A stretch of DNA of 64,000 nt, taken from NCBI GenBank assembly GCA_034766995.1, contig CM068317.1:7582501-7646500 (forward strand), written 5' to 3'. The stretch's first letter is position 1, and every line of letters begins with the position of its first letter. Shown piece after piece: positions 1 through 12,366 of this stretch. The position numbers and the translations under genes are program-made. The notes beneath the pieces were generated by a model. The model ran no database searches and was not told the origin of the DNA. It saw nothing but the letters and a program-made list of their open reading frames with translations. Origin of the DNA: Acanthacorydalis orientalis (Eukaryota > Arthropoda > Insecta > Megaloptera > Corydalidae).

Positions 1-862
1 ATTCCGGTTAAAAATCATTATCCGTATCATTGAAATTAAATATTCACGAAAGGAAAAAGAAAACGGATTCCACTCCGGACTTAGTATCAATGGTGTAATC
101 CAAAATACGTACTTTGAATACGAAACAAGATGTTTTCAAAGGCACGATTTAGTATTTTGACTGCGAAAAAAAAGAATCGCAACCGTTTGTGGTTGTTTCC
201 GCGCGCGCGCGCACACATCATATTTGCCCGGACAGATCCATCCAAAGTTATTTATTATTTAGTTGCGCTGTGCGTTCATACATGTTTTCTATTTTAGACA
301 GCGGAAAATTGCACAAATTTACTATTCATGTTGTGCTTTTCCACCGCATATGTGTTTCTTGCTTGTTTTTTATATTATTTTGTCAGTATTATAGACGGTG
401 GCTATATGGGTTTTTAAATAAAAACACAAACGTCTACTTTAGTAAAAAATGGACTGTAAAAGATATTATTTACAATCTATCATAATAAGTAATGTAAAAT
501 AAATGAAGCATTTCTTTTTGGTTACTATTTCTCTCACACTCCTTTGTTATTAATAAAAACACAATTAACATGTGCTAGTGTAGAATGATAAAAAATCACT
601 TTAAAGTATTAATAATACCCATTAAACAGACATAGTATCCCATTTAATAATTCAAGTATACTTTTTATCTTTTTTGATACATAAAACAAAATACAATCAA
701 ACTCTCTTTTATTCATAATTTCTTTTTAATTCAAATCCTTACTTTTATTAATATTGCTACTTTGATTAATATTACAAATTTGATTAATTATTAATTAATA
801 TACTTTGATTAATACTTTGATTAATTATTAATTATAATTTTATTAATATTACTACTTTGATT
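1..862. other. Non-coding DNA, left edge
   Basis: No convincing gene is visible. The first ~400 bases are less AT-rich than what follows and contain a short alternating CG run near 199-212, unusual in this window. The open frame at 189-485 has no recognisable domain and no coding-like composition, so I do not call it. From about 755 to 865 there is a degenerate AT-rich repeat in which CTTTGAT followed by ATTA-type sequence occurs four times (760, 803, 815, 855). Confidence 0.6.
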
Positions 863-1560
863 ATTCATCAAAATTTATTTTATCACCTTCAAAGTATTCT
901 CCATCGCTTGCAATAGTCTTTTATAGCAACGATTTAACCAATATTGGATGCATTTGTTCCTAGTTGACAGTATGCCCTTCAGCTCGTCCAGCAAATTTCC
1001 CTTAATGATTTCAATAGAGTCTAAATTGCGTCCTCGCAGCGACAATTTAAGTTTGGGGAAAAGTAAATAGAAGATTTTTTAGCCAAAAAAAATGCTTGTA
1101 GGATGAAGTTGGTCGAGTTTTTGGCCAAAAAATAGCGAATAAGCATTAAAGTGTGAGCTAGCGCATTGTCCCAATGTAAAATCCACGAATTGTTTGTTTA
1201 CAATTCCGGTCAATTTTTACGAATTGTTTCATAAGACCTAAGTAATATTCGTTATTGATTGTTTGACACTTTGCAAGACATTATTTGTAGACTACGCCAC
1301 GATAATTGAAGAAAATTTTCAAGAAAACCTTGATCTTTGATCCACTTTAGCGCTCTTTTCGGTCTCGGTTCGCCTTTACTACATCATTCGAACGATTGCT
1401 GCTTTATTCGGCATCAAATCCGTACATCTAAGTCTCATTTGCTCATATGATGTGTTCCATGAAAGTGAGATCCTTAGATTCTTCATATATCTCGGAAGTG
1501 AAAAGTTTCGTTTCAAGTGAAAAGTATCGATCAAGATGCTTTAGCAAGATCCATATGATA
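863..1560 (-). pseudogene. Mariner transposase pseudogene, SETMAR-like lineage
   Basis: This is a decayed mariner (DD34D) transposase read on the minus strand. From N- to C-terminus, pieces of the catalytic domain follow in shifting frames. An ANET-stop-MYGFDAE block stands where the family has GDESWVYG. GEPRPKRAL and FNYRGVVYK follow, then ILHWDNARAH near 1150-1200 (the family HDNAPAH block). Next comes a LNCRCEDAI/SIEIIKGNLLDELKG stretch, and the C-terminal YFEGDKIN ends at a TAA at 863. The first catalytic Asp codon reads AAT (Asn), and stops and frameshifts are numerous, so it cannot be active. The N-terminal DNA-binding half is not clearly readable beyond ~1560, and I did not find inverted-repeat ends. 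Confidence 0.75.
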
Positions 1561-2318
1561 TATCGACATCATCAAAAAATTATCTCTCAGTCAATCTATT
1601 ATCATTCAAAATAGACTTCCACTATAATTTTACGGCCTAATATTTATTTATGAATAAAATATTAAATTAATCTTAATTTACGAAAAAAATGATCAAATTT
1701 TGTCTTCGAGATTAAAATGATGAAGTTATCGTAGACAAGACACTAAAATATCCTTTATCAACATTGGGAAAAGAATTGAATCATTTTTTCAGATCAATAA
1801 CTTTGTATATTTGAATGCTGTGAAATCTTTGATGAAGAATTGCATAAAAACAAAAATAATGATTAATGAATAATGATTATTCAAAGATCATTGATTTTTC
1901 AAAACTAAGATTGAAATGTTAATTCATACCAGAAACAACTCATCAGTACTATTAGTATATAATTAACAAATACAAGGTCTCATAAAAATATAAATCCTCT
2001 GATAGAAAATATTAATCATGGAAATTAATCCTTTTACATCTATTGTACTTTGAAAGTGATTACTTTTTTACTTAGTGTACATAATTTAATCAAGTTTTGT
2101 ATTTTTTGTGGATAGAATAATAGATATAAAAATCACTGTTAAAAATGGTAAAAAAGAAACGTTTTATGTTCATAAAATAAAAGTGAAAAATCCAACAAAT
2201 AAAAAAATACTTTCCTTGTGTACTACACTCTGCCTGGTCAGAGCAACAAACCAAAATAATGCAGTTTCTTGAAGTTATTGTTTATTTTAATAAATCACTG
2301 AAATTGAAATCAATAAAG

Positions 2319-2360
<42 letters not shown>

Positions 2361-4952
2361 CTTTATATATATATTTATTATAAAAAAAATATTTCTACTG
2401 TGAAATTTCCATAAAACATTTTTTTTTCATGAAAACCACCTTCTCGCAACGCCTTTCCTCAGCTACACTCTACTAGTAGCACTAATTATTTCCATTCCCG
2501 ATCATCATTGATTAGTTAAAAGATGTTGCACGGCCTCTGTTCTGTTTGGTTAATATCAATCACATGTATGCACCTCTCTTATGGTGTATAACGAAAGAGG
2601 GTATACGATTTGAGTGTAAATCTGATAAGAAATTTGTTCAAAATATTGTATTCACTTAAACTTAAGAGTATAAAGTTTATTACACTTTTTAAAATTGTAT
2701 TTTGTTGTTAATTTTTAAACACTTTGCTTGTAAAAATTTTATGATCTATATTTTATGAATATTATACGTGCGAATAATTTGTTAATTTGTGTTATTTGTT
2801 AGCTAAGAGCGAGCTTTGTGGGCGATGCTCCTATCCACTGGAGAGAAGTCGGAAAGCGTTGCGAATAGGGGCAGAACCCCTTATTAATTTTAAAAAATAA
2901 GGCATTGTCTACATATTGAACTCACATAAGAAATTTGAATGATAAAGAACATTAAAATATGTATTACTTTAGAGTAAAATAACAAAGTTTGTTTTATTTT
3001 TCATGTGGTGAAAAAAAGTAAATTTTATTCAGTGGAATCAGTAAAACAATATTTCGAATAATACAATAAAATTGTCGTACCTTAAGTTTAGTATGTGTCG
3101 TTTAATACTCTAAACATTTTAAAATATATCACGAAAAATTCGTTATTAAAGAAATTCATTTCTGAAAATTTGAAATTATATGACAAAAATTCTTAAATTT
3201 GTTTAAAACATAAATTTTTATTATAATTTTTCTAAAATATAAAATATTTATTAAATAAATATTATATACGAATAATATGAAGGTAAACAGAAACAATTTA
3301 ATTTAAATATTTTTCAAAGTTTGCGGATAAATTTCAATTTCGAAAATGTCATGAATTTAATTACAAGCTTGTTTTTAATCAATTAAATGTCTACAATTTT
3401 TCTTATATAAATTATTTCCATTCTTCAGTTAAATACTATGTCAACAACATGTTTATTTTTAAAGTTCATTAATTTCAAAAAATAATTGAATCGAATCTTA
3501 TTAGAAGTTTTAATCCGTACGAAACGAGAGGAAAGAAAAGAAGACATTTTTGCAACGTTTAATAAAGCATCGAACAACTTAACTTGAAACCATCATTGGT
3601 CAGAGAGCATATAATATCATTGAATTACAAAGTCGTCGTATCTGAGTAGTAAGTTAATATTTTTCTTTGGCTGGTCGAGTTTACTTTATCACAACAGCAC
3701 TAAAGTAAACAACATAACAATCTTACAGATGTTGCAATAACGAAATGTTGTAGCAAATACTTTGAAGTAAACAAACAAAATATCTATAAGTTTTTACAGA
3801 AAATACTACATCTCAAGCACAAAACATCCTTATCTCTATTCTAAAGTATTATTATAGAAATAACAATGAATATTTTTTGTAAAAAAAATATCTTCTAAAC
3901 GAGACAAAAACTCGTGTTTGTTTATTCTTTTTTATAATTAAAAAATCAATTCTATGAAGTTATAATAAAAAAATATTTAAGAGAAATACTTCGTCACTTT
4001 CAAATTCACGGAAAAACACATTACAGTAATCGTTAAATGCAGAACTTTTTAATGGTAATGTGTTGAAGTTCGTGTCTGTAGATTATTTCTATGCCTTTTT
4101 CCATAATCTTTATTGTCTTTTTTATTGCCCGTGTATTCTAAAGATTGTGTATTAGTGAAATTATTTAACAGACTTGTAAATAAATAAATACTCGTTAAAA
4201 AGTGTCATTATTTTTTTTAAGTATTAGTTATTTTAAAATAATACAAATATGTAATATTATACAATAATATAAATTAAATAGGAAATATTAATATCTTTTT
4301 AACTTACACTCTTATTATAATAAATTAAAAGTCAAGGTACTTTAAAAAAAAAAAATAATTCAAACGAAAAACTGGAAAAATATAAATTCCTATTAGAGTT
4401 AACAGAAATTCCAATTTTGTTACATTCCTGTTCGGTATGATTGATATTTATTTTTGTCGGATTTGTTTTAGAATACCAAAAAAAAACACAAACACATTAT
4501 TTTATCTTCAATAAAAAAAAAATATATATAAGCAAAATTCATAAACTTTTACCGGGAACGATGATGAGTTATTCATTTTATAAATTTGATAAGTGTAAAC
4601 ATGCAAAATAACTATTTTCATTATTACAATAACATACTATTCAAACCTTGTTAAAAAAATTGAAAGTAATATGTATATATATATATATATAATATAAATG
4701 TGTAAAATACGTATAATAATATTTAACCTCATATATTCCAAAAAAACGACAAATTATAAATTTTAACAAGCTCATAATATTTTCATACTATGAAATTAAC
4801 GTGTAGAATTTAATTAAATCATTGTTTTACAGTGACACCACCTGTCAGTACCAGATTTCCAAAAAGAAAAGTATTTCATCAAAAACGGTGAGTGAAATAT
4901 TGTACATTTCATTATTTCTACGAATTTCCAATTAATATTATATACATATGGG

Positions 4953-4998
<46 letters not shown>

Positions 4999-5336
4999 AC
5001 TTCACTAACAATCAAATAGTTTTTTATAAACAAATTTTGTTTGTTCTATTTATATTGAAGAAAACATGAACTAAAAGTTATAAAATTATTATATTTTTCG
5101 TATAAAATAGTAATAAACTTAAAAAATAAATAATACATCTTTTTATATGGGAAGAAAACTGGAAAATGTTACTAATAAAATTTTGCTTATATTTTAACTA
5201 GTTACATTTTGGTAACAATTTTCATCTAAAATTTTAATTGCATATACTATATAATTTAAAAATTAATAAGAACGAAATTAATTTATTCCAAATGATTGTC
5301 ATATTTCTAAAACCATTAATATAAGTATAAATTTAT

Positions 5337-5386
<50 letters not shown>

Positions 5387-6018
5387 AGTAATCTTCATCA
5401 TTATGCATCATCTGAATATCTGTTTTCACAATTTCTTTCGGCACGTGTGTTATCATCCAGAATAATTGTAAACTATCATTCATAAATGTAACACATACAC
5501 TATTTACTCAACTCGTACATATGAGCACTTGTTAAACCAAAAAAAAAAACGATCCTGTACATCTATGTAGTATATTTGACTGCAGATGGGATAATGCTCT
5601 TACTAACAGTTAAATCTTATTTCTACTCGTTTCAACTTACATGTTTTATCTTTTCCCCTTACTACTTGTTTTTAATATTTCTTTGAAATTCGTTATCGTT
5701 TTTTTCTATTGTATAAAAATGTCTACACACAGTGTTCAGGATTTCGGTTTATTCAAGTTAATTATATAAGTAAACATATTATTTTTAAGAAAAAAAAATA
5801 TATTGTCACCATATTTCTTTGTTAAATTTTAATTTATAATTATTAAAAAATAACTATTTGGAGTGAACAGTAAGAATAAATAGTAAACATCACAACTAAA
5901 AAATATCATTTCAACGATTTTTTAATGATTATCTTCTAGTTCTATTTTTATATGAAGTTCACTTTGATCTATACACTTTCAATTTCTTTCTTCTCTAAAA
6001 CAAGATTGACATTTTGTT

Positions 6019-6050
<32 letters not shown>
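1561..6050. other. AT-rich non-coding DNA with TA microsatellites
   Basis: No gene was found. It holds TA arrays at about 2321-2357, 4669-4691, 4957-4995, 5342-5381 and 6022-6050. The first is flanked by an 11-bp inverted repeat (2313-2323 and 2356-2366, core AAAGTATTA), so the whole unit could fold as one hairpin. A short GC-richer island at about 2808-2890 contains a GGGG/CCCC stem near 2867-2884 and matches nothing I recognise. Confidence 0.6.
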
Positions 6051-6053
<3 letters not shown>

Positions 6054-6690
6054 AGGTGTGATTAAAAAATACTCAGACTAACGATAAAAAACTGTATTTA
6101 TAAAAATTTATTTCAAATTACAATGATCTTCTTAAAAACAGTCCCCTGTATACTTCTGTACCACTTTTATACTTCTGAAAACACTCCTTGTAGTCATTTT
6201 TAGGAATCGCTCTTAGATCAGCTTCCGAATTGGCTTTCATCACTGCAGTAGTTTGAAAATGGCATTCTCTTAAAGAACTCTCTAATTTTAGAAACAAAAA
6301 AGTTCCAAGGATGACATTCAAGCAGTCTGGTTTGCTTTTTGTTCTGTTGAAAATAACTTTTGAGATCTCTACTCTGTTCTTTATCTAATTTTCTGTTAAA
6401 AGGCGAGAAACAAACTTTTCAGCACCACAAATCATACTAAAAGCATTGGTCAATTTTTTTTTACAAAGACCAGTACGATTTTCTGCTTTATTTGCAACCT
6501 CTCTAATAGTCAGTCAACGATTTGCACGGATAAATTCACAAACTTGCATAACTTTTTCGTCAATTTTGGAAGTTGAAGGCCTACCCAGTATTTCATCGTC
6601 TTTAATAGAATTTTTTCCCTCCTAAAAACGCTTGAACAACTAAAAAATAGATGGTTCAACTCAGGGCATATTATACGAAAACCGTTTCTA
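6051..6690 (-). mobile_element. Internally deleted mariner element
   Basis: A mariner of another lineage lies on the minus strand. The left end reads CGAGGTGTGATTAAAAAATA, like mariner terminal repeats. From N- to C-terminus the coding remnant gives SIKDDEILGRPSTSKIDEKV, then LTIREVANKAENRT (helix-turn-helix region) and KFVSRLLTEN. It then jumps directly to LGTFLFLKLESSLRECHFQT and AIPKNDYKECFQK (6118-6321). The central catalytic part, with all three metal-binding Asp positions, is missing. The right terminal repeat was not identified, so the right boundary is approximate. This is an inactive deletion derivative. Confidence 0.8.
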
Positions 6691-6978
6691 GAAGTTAAAA
6701 TATTTCTGTCAATACCTTTGCAATAATTTACCTGTCAATAATTTTGCAATAAAATTTCACACAGGCAAGCTTTTTAATAACTTGCATCTTAAGAATATCC
6801 AAAGTAAAGAAAATCTAATTAAGAAAACCATTACAACTTTTGAAAAACGATTTTTTGATATCAACTCAACGGCCATCAGCTCACAAATGATAGCCTCATT
6901 ATATCGTATCACTATTTTTTGCCTCTACTTAAAAAATATTCAACTGTAAACGCATTTTAAATATTTTTTATCAAATCT

Positions 6979-6980
6979 TG

Positions 6981-7014
<34 letters not shown>

Positions 7015-7039
7015 CATATATACATATATATATGTATAC

Positions 7040-7072
<33 letters not shown>

Positions 7073-7073
7073 C
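6979..7073. repeat. Compound TA/TACA microsatellite
   Basis: Two TA arrays (about 6979-7007 and 7044-7073) are joined by TATG/TACA variants. The right edge directly touches the inverted-repeat element that begins at about 7071. Confidence 0.9.
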
Positions 7074-7500
7074 CGTATATCTCGATGTATAAGGGGACCC
7101 TTATAACCAAAATAATCTTCAAAAAATAGGAGGTCGTCTTATAGGCCTAATACAAAAACACATTTTAAATTAACACAAATAATTTACTGTACTTATATAG
7201 AAATTATTCTTTATTTAAAAAAAAGGAACTTAATCTTTAGTATACACCAAAAATTTATTCAATAATTTATTTTAAATAAAAAAATTACAATAAATTATAT
7301 TTTGTTTATAAGTCGCAGTTTTAAATCAAAAAATTTAATTCCCCTAATTTAGATTCTGGACATAAAATTATATTATTACATGCGAAAGAAGTGTTCAATC
7401 TAGGTTCGTATTATACGACCAATATTTGATATGCATAGATTTTATTTTAAAATTTCGACTTCTACTTATACTTAGGTCGCCTTATACGCCATGATATATA
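7071..7500. mobile_element. Non-autonomous element with GTATAAGG-type inverted ends
   Basis: The left end contains GATGTATAAGGGGACCC. The right end contains its near complement, GGTCGCCTTATACGCC. A further internal copy of the motif, GGTCGTCTTATAGGCC, lies near 7126-7141. The interior is AT-rich without coding capacity. Such GTATAAG(G/C)-GACC ends recur in MITE-like elements of insect genomes, but I cannot assign a superfamily or a target-site duplication, because the flanks are TA repeats. Confidence 0.55.
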
Positions 7501-8130
7501 TTGTGTATATATATATATACAAACATATATATTTTTTTACTTAAAAAAGATGTATAAAGTGTAATTAATTTAATTCTTCTTTATTGAATTTATTAATAGA
7601 TGAAATTTAATATGAGTTGAAAATTTCAATATCAGTTTTTGTTTAATGTAATATGTTTTATGCTACATATATAAATCAGATGTGAAAAAAGTAGTTCAAT
7701 CTTTTTGAAAACAAACTTTTTCATTCTAAAAAATATTAATTACACAAGTTGAGTATTTGTTTTAACTTATATTGAACTCTCTAGTAGATTTATTAAAACT
7801 TATTTCCCGATCGAAATTATATTTATTAAATATTACGATTTTTTAACTCAAAATCTACTAGATAACATTTTTATTTAGTTACTTTGTTTATATTAGTTTT
7901 TTCAAATTTCTTTTTTAAATAATCGATATAACTTGTAAAAGTTCTGCTAACTATACGAATATCTATAACTAATTTATAAGTACAAGTATGTTTCTTTGGC
8001 CATTTTTCAATTCTTAATAGTTTTATCAAAAACATTACTTGATAAAATATGTAAAATGATATTCCATGATTTTTTGAAAATTGCTTGATAATATGACTCT
8101 TGGTTTCAAAATAAACTGTATTTATTTATA
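7501..8130. other. AT-rich non-coding DNA
   Basis: There is a short TA array at about 7506-7519. Otherwise I see no gene, repeat family or motif. Confidence 0.6.
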
Positions 8131-8702
8131 TTAAGATGGTAGAAAAATAATTGCAGTTTATGACCTCCAAATTCATATACGCTAAGGTTTTTGAATTTCC
8201 TAGTTATTTTAATTGGTCCAGAACAGTTTGATGACTTACATCTAACTTTTGTGAAAACTCTTGAATTGTTGTGCATACTTCGGATTCAGCTAATGTCTTC
8301 AGTTAGTAGTTATGAGCTGTATAAGGACGTCTGCGACTTTCCTCATCTTTCTCAAGGCTCTCGTCCCAAGCATGACATTTTTAGAACCACCATTGTATAG
8401 TACGGTCCTTAACAGTACCCACACCAAATGCATCGTTTAGCTTGCGAGTATTTTCTGCTGCTTTACCATCCGTTTGGAACTTGTACGAAAAATGCTCTTA
8501 TTTGCTTTATTTTCATCTTTAATTCAATAGCCCAATTTGGAGTAAAATTAATAATAAAACAAAATTGATGTTATCAAACTACATATCAAAAAATGCATTT
8601 TAAAATGATATTAACATAAACATGATGAAATAACACTTTAATTGAAAAAATTAAGGTTAGAATCCAGAAAACAAAAACCACAATTATTTTCCTACCAACT
8701 AA
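8131..8702 (-). mobile_element. HTH-only mariner deletion derivative, copy 1
   Basis: The ends are inverted: GGTAGAAAAATAATTGCAG on the left and CAATTATTTTCCTACCAACT on the right, like TTGGYARSAAARTAATTGCGG mariner termini. Read on the minus strand, it keeps degraded parts of the transposase N-terminal helix-turn-helix region (the block corresponding to family RELAEKLGVSHxTVLDHLK lies near 8190-8330). It then runs straight into the 3' terminal repeat; the catalytic domain is absent. The small plus-strand frame at 8191-8400 is antisense to this remnant and not a gene. It shares its layout with the copies at 22.6, 60.1 and 62.4 kb. Confidence 0.75.
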
Positions 8703-9600
8703 ATATATAAAAAAAATAAACTTAGTAAAAATGATTAAATGTTAACTACATTTTATATTACACAACTATTATCTATTATCAAAAAATTACAAGAACACTA
8801 ATAGTCGGTCATATTTTCTAGAAATAAACTATAATTATTGTAAAAATTAATAAAACTTTTAAATATGTTCAAAGTTAATAATAATTGCTAGGCTTTCTTT
8901 TTATTAATTTCTACGTAACCATGAAAACATTTTGATAATTGAAAAAACTTTTTTTAATAAATTAATAAGTTTTGTATCTTTTTAAATAGAAAACATTTCA
9001 CTTATATGAAATAAACAATCCTTTTTATTTCAGATATTCATTTTTATTTTATTAATTTTAAACTTTTCTTAAAACACAGCAAAATAAAAATAGTCATTAT
9101 ATTTATTCCAGAAAAAAATAGACATATCTAAATTGTAAAATAGATTGAATAGAAGAGTGAAAACTATTTCTTTTAACATTTTAAATATCATTTCTATTTT
9201 TATCTGAAATATTATTTAAGTACATGTAAAGATAAAAATTAAAATGATACAGGAGATTTAATATTTTATGTAGTTATATATTTTTTATGCGTTTTTATCG
9301 CATTTGTTAAATTTCCTTTTAATTTTGTATAATATTTTTAACTCAGTATTAATGAATTATAAAACTGTTTTAATAAAAATGAAAATTTAATGTTCATTAA
9401 TATTTTATTTTCAATTTGTAATAAACGCTTCACGTTGATTAAAATATGTTTTATAAATTACATGTATATAGATGAAAGATATATCGTTTAGATAAAAGTG
9501 CTTTATACAACAATTTATGATGATACTATATAAACGTTGATTCTGATCAGCGCAATATCGATATTTAAAACGAAGAAGAATAAATGCGATACGACAAAAT
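8703..9600. other. AT-rich non-coding DNA
   Basis: No supported feature. The minus-strand frame ending at 9411 has no recognisable domain and lies in ordinary AT-rich sequence. Confidence 0.6.
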
Positions 9601-10290
9601 ATAAACACAATACCGGTAAATCCACATAGAGTAAACCGGATGGTCCCTTCCGTTACCGTTGTATTTTTTTATCTCGTTCGATTATTGATTGTCAACTAAA
9701 CGAAATTTCAAAATCGATACAAACAGGCCACTCTTTTTTATGTATACCAATAACGTCGTTCGCGAATTTCACTACTACCTACTCTATATTTAGACGATCT
9801 CGCATGACAACAAAGAAACGCTGTAACGCAAACCTTAAATTTAAATTTATTTCCCTAAGGTAGACGAGAATGTTCTGACTTTTTACGTCTCAGGTCTATA
9901 ATCGTTGATTTGTTTCGTTCGCTGATTTGATTGTGAAGGCGGCACAGCAATTCCAGAAAATTTCTTATAGAAAAAAAAACACGCGCCGGGTTGTCCAATT
10001 ATCATTCTTCACTTTGTTCTCAACTTTCGTTTATAACGTCTTTCCAATCAGACACAATCTGGTTTTGACACGTGTATCTCTCTTTCTCACCGCGCCCGAT
10101 CTCTTATTAACGTAAATACGTATTTGGACAACATATTTTTTGAACGTTCTTAATGAGCACTGGTTGCAACGTGCAATCGAAACGAAAGTTCGTTTTTTTT
10201 TATTGTGTATGAGTGATAAATTCGATATTGAGGTGTTTTCTTTGAAAATTGCCAAGAAAATGTTTTTGTCTATTATAGAAAAGCACACTT
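9600..10290. promoter_or_regulatory. CpG-richer unique segment, candidate promoter or 5' exon
   Basis: About 690 bases are visibly less AT-rich than their surroundings, with many ACG/TCG/CGC steps, no simple repeats and no transposon signature. A CCAAT occurs near 9996 (TTGTCCAATTATC). Overlapping small frames on both strands (9927-10115, 10140-10376 and 10031-10288 on the minus strand) have no recognisable protein, so I do not call a CDS. In AT-rich insect genomes such islands are often promoters, untranslated exons or conserved enhancers. Which of these applies, and on which strand, cannot be told from sequence alone. Confidence 0.35.
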
Positions 10291-10292
10291 TA

Positions 10293-10297
10293 ACTAC

Positions 10298-10361
<64 letters not shown>
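10293..10361. repeat. (TA)n followed by (GA)n microsatellite
   Basis: A TA array of roughly 50 bases runs directly into about nine GA units, immediately upstream of the Tigger fragment. Confidence 0.95.
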
Positions 10362-10362
<1 letters not shown>

Positions 10363-10439
10363 TAGTAAACTTTTAATGTGTATCTTTTTAATGCGGTTTT
10401 GAAGCTATGCGGTGCATATTTCATCTAAATATATGAAGT

Positions 10440-11360
10440 AGAAACCTCTCGATTTTAAAGTTCTGTTAATTATTGACAATGCACCATTTGGAACATCCCA
10501 ATGTGTAGATAGTGCTTTTTTCACTCAATTCAACAAGTATTATTCAACCATTAGGTCAAGGCATAATTTCTACTTTTAAAAAATATTTAAGTGCACTTAT
10601 CAATTTATATTAGATAAATTAGAAAATGTGTCATTAACAGTAACTGACATTTGGAAAAAATCTATTTTGGATTATTTAAATGATATTATATCTGTTATCG
10701 TAGAAATAATTCCACAAACTTTAAATGCCTACTGGAAAGTAGCTTGGCATGGATGTTTTGCAAATAGTGTAATCATTAAAATATCGAAATTATCACCTGA
10801 AATGATTGATTTGGCACATGTAATTGGTGGAGAAGATTTTTATACTTTTAGCGAGAATGATGTCGACCAATTTGCTTGTGGATAATGCCATAAGTAACGA
10901 TGATATTATTGGTATAACTTTAGATATCGTCAAAGATCCAGAAAACGATAGTGAAACAGAAGAATAATCTGTCCTTCTCACTGCAAATATAATTCAAGAA
11001 GGTCTTCAACTTTGTAATAAATTGTAAAATCATTTTCTTGTTCATGATACGTTCTGAACGTGGGTTCAAATTTTAACATGAGCTAATGAATTGTATGCAT
11101 GGATATCGCGAACTGCATAAAGAATTAGTAAAATCATCATCACAAATTTTAATAACTGATTACATTGTCAGTAAAAAAATTAACACAGAATGAGGGTGAA
11201 GTTAACGTTAATTCTGTTTACGAAGAACCATTGTCTTTACCATGAATATATGAGATGAACTGACTATCTCTTCTAGTGATGAAAGTGATTTTACGCCAGT
11301 TCACAAATGGTGCCGAACAATATCAGATAGTGACGATAATTCTGATAAAAAAAATTAAAA
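10440..11360 (+). pseudogene. Tigger/pogo-type transposase fragment
   Basis: This is the 3' half of a pogo/Tigger DDE transposase. FKVLLIIDNAP (about 10456-10490) is the second catalytic-Asp block. QPLGQGIISTFKKYL follows near 10550-10595, equivalent to the family's QPLDQGVIATFKxYY. An open stretch from 10628 then gives SLTVTDIWKKSILDYL and AYWKVAWHGCF, and ends with a frameshift near 10860. The neighbouring frame continues as LLVDNAISNDDIIGI and an acidic DPENDSETEE tail. A serine/aspartate-rich remnant persists to about 11350. The N-terminal DNA-binding domains and the first Asp are missing, and stops interrupt the frame, so it is dead. Plausible ends were not found. Confidence 0.8.
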
Positions 11361-12314
11361 ATAATTGTTAATTTTCAATAAAATTAAATGAATAAAGTTT
11401 TAAAACAAACAAGTTTTATATCAATTTCTCTCAAATTTTCGAAGTAATTTTTTAGATATTCAGATTTACAGAATTTTTGTTAATATTTTTTTGTAATTTT
11501 TGGTTTATTTTAACTCATTACTCCGGTTTTAAGCAGTTTTAGAAAATTATGGAACGTTTCCCTAATTTTTTAATAAAAGTTGTCTCTTTTGTGCTATTCT
11601 TTTATATGCAATTTTCTGTGGAACATATCTACCGTATAAAAAATACTTAACTGTATATAGTTTAAAAATTTGAACTAAATGAAAATAAAATATATAAAAT
11701 ACCTAATTTTTGTGCTTAAAAATAATTATATATCTACACTTAATAGGTTAAAATAGCTTTATTATAAAGATATACCATAAATTCAGTATGCATAAGAAAT
11801 ATTATCTTCCAAATTTATTTAATCCAAACATTTTTTTAATACATTAAAATTTAAATTATAGACAATACACAAAGATTAATAATTCCACATTAAAAATTCC
11901 AAAGATATGGTTAAAAGGAAGACAAATATTTTTTCTTATAAATCAACCGCCTTTAGATTGTAAACAAGTAAAACAAACTTGATAATATGAAATAATATAC
12001 ATGAATAATTAACTATCTTTATCAGAAGTTTGTTGAAAATGTTAGTTGCTACGTGTACTATAGATAAGCACAAAGTTAATATAATTTAATATGTTAGAGT
12101 AATTGAAAATACACTAGTACCATTAGTTAAATACATTTTGTGCTGAGGAATGAAACTTTTGTGAAAAAAACTCTGTCTACCTTAAGTAATCAATTTGTTT
12201 CTACAACGCAGCATTTATTCATTTTTTGCTTATAAAGATATTTACAAAGATATTACATTTAAAAAATTTGAAACTATACTTAGTAATAAAAACTTATTCT
12301 ACTATTCTTTACAG

Positions 12315-12366
<52 letters not shown>

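Noticed and set aside
189..485. 98-codon frame near the left edge
   Set aside because: No recognisable domain, no splice or start context of note, and composition no different from the surrounding non-coding DNA.
2808..2890. GC-richer island considered as a tRNA or snRNA gene
   Set aside because: No cloverleaf, no A/B box pair and no snRNA signature by inspection.
4814..5011. Many open frames with Tyr-Ile runs across the window (for example here, 12195-12503, 38460-38753, 59520-59816)
   Set aside because: They are translations of TA microsatellites with no non-repeat domain.
8191..8400. 69-codon plus-strand frame
   Set aside because: It is antisense to the HTH remnant of mariner copy 1.
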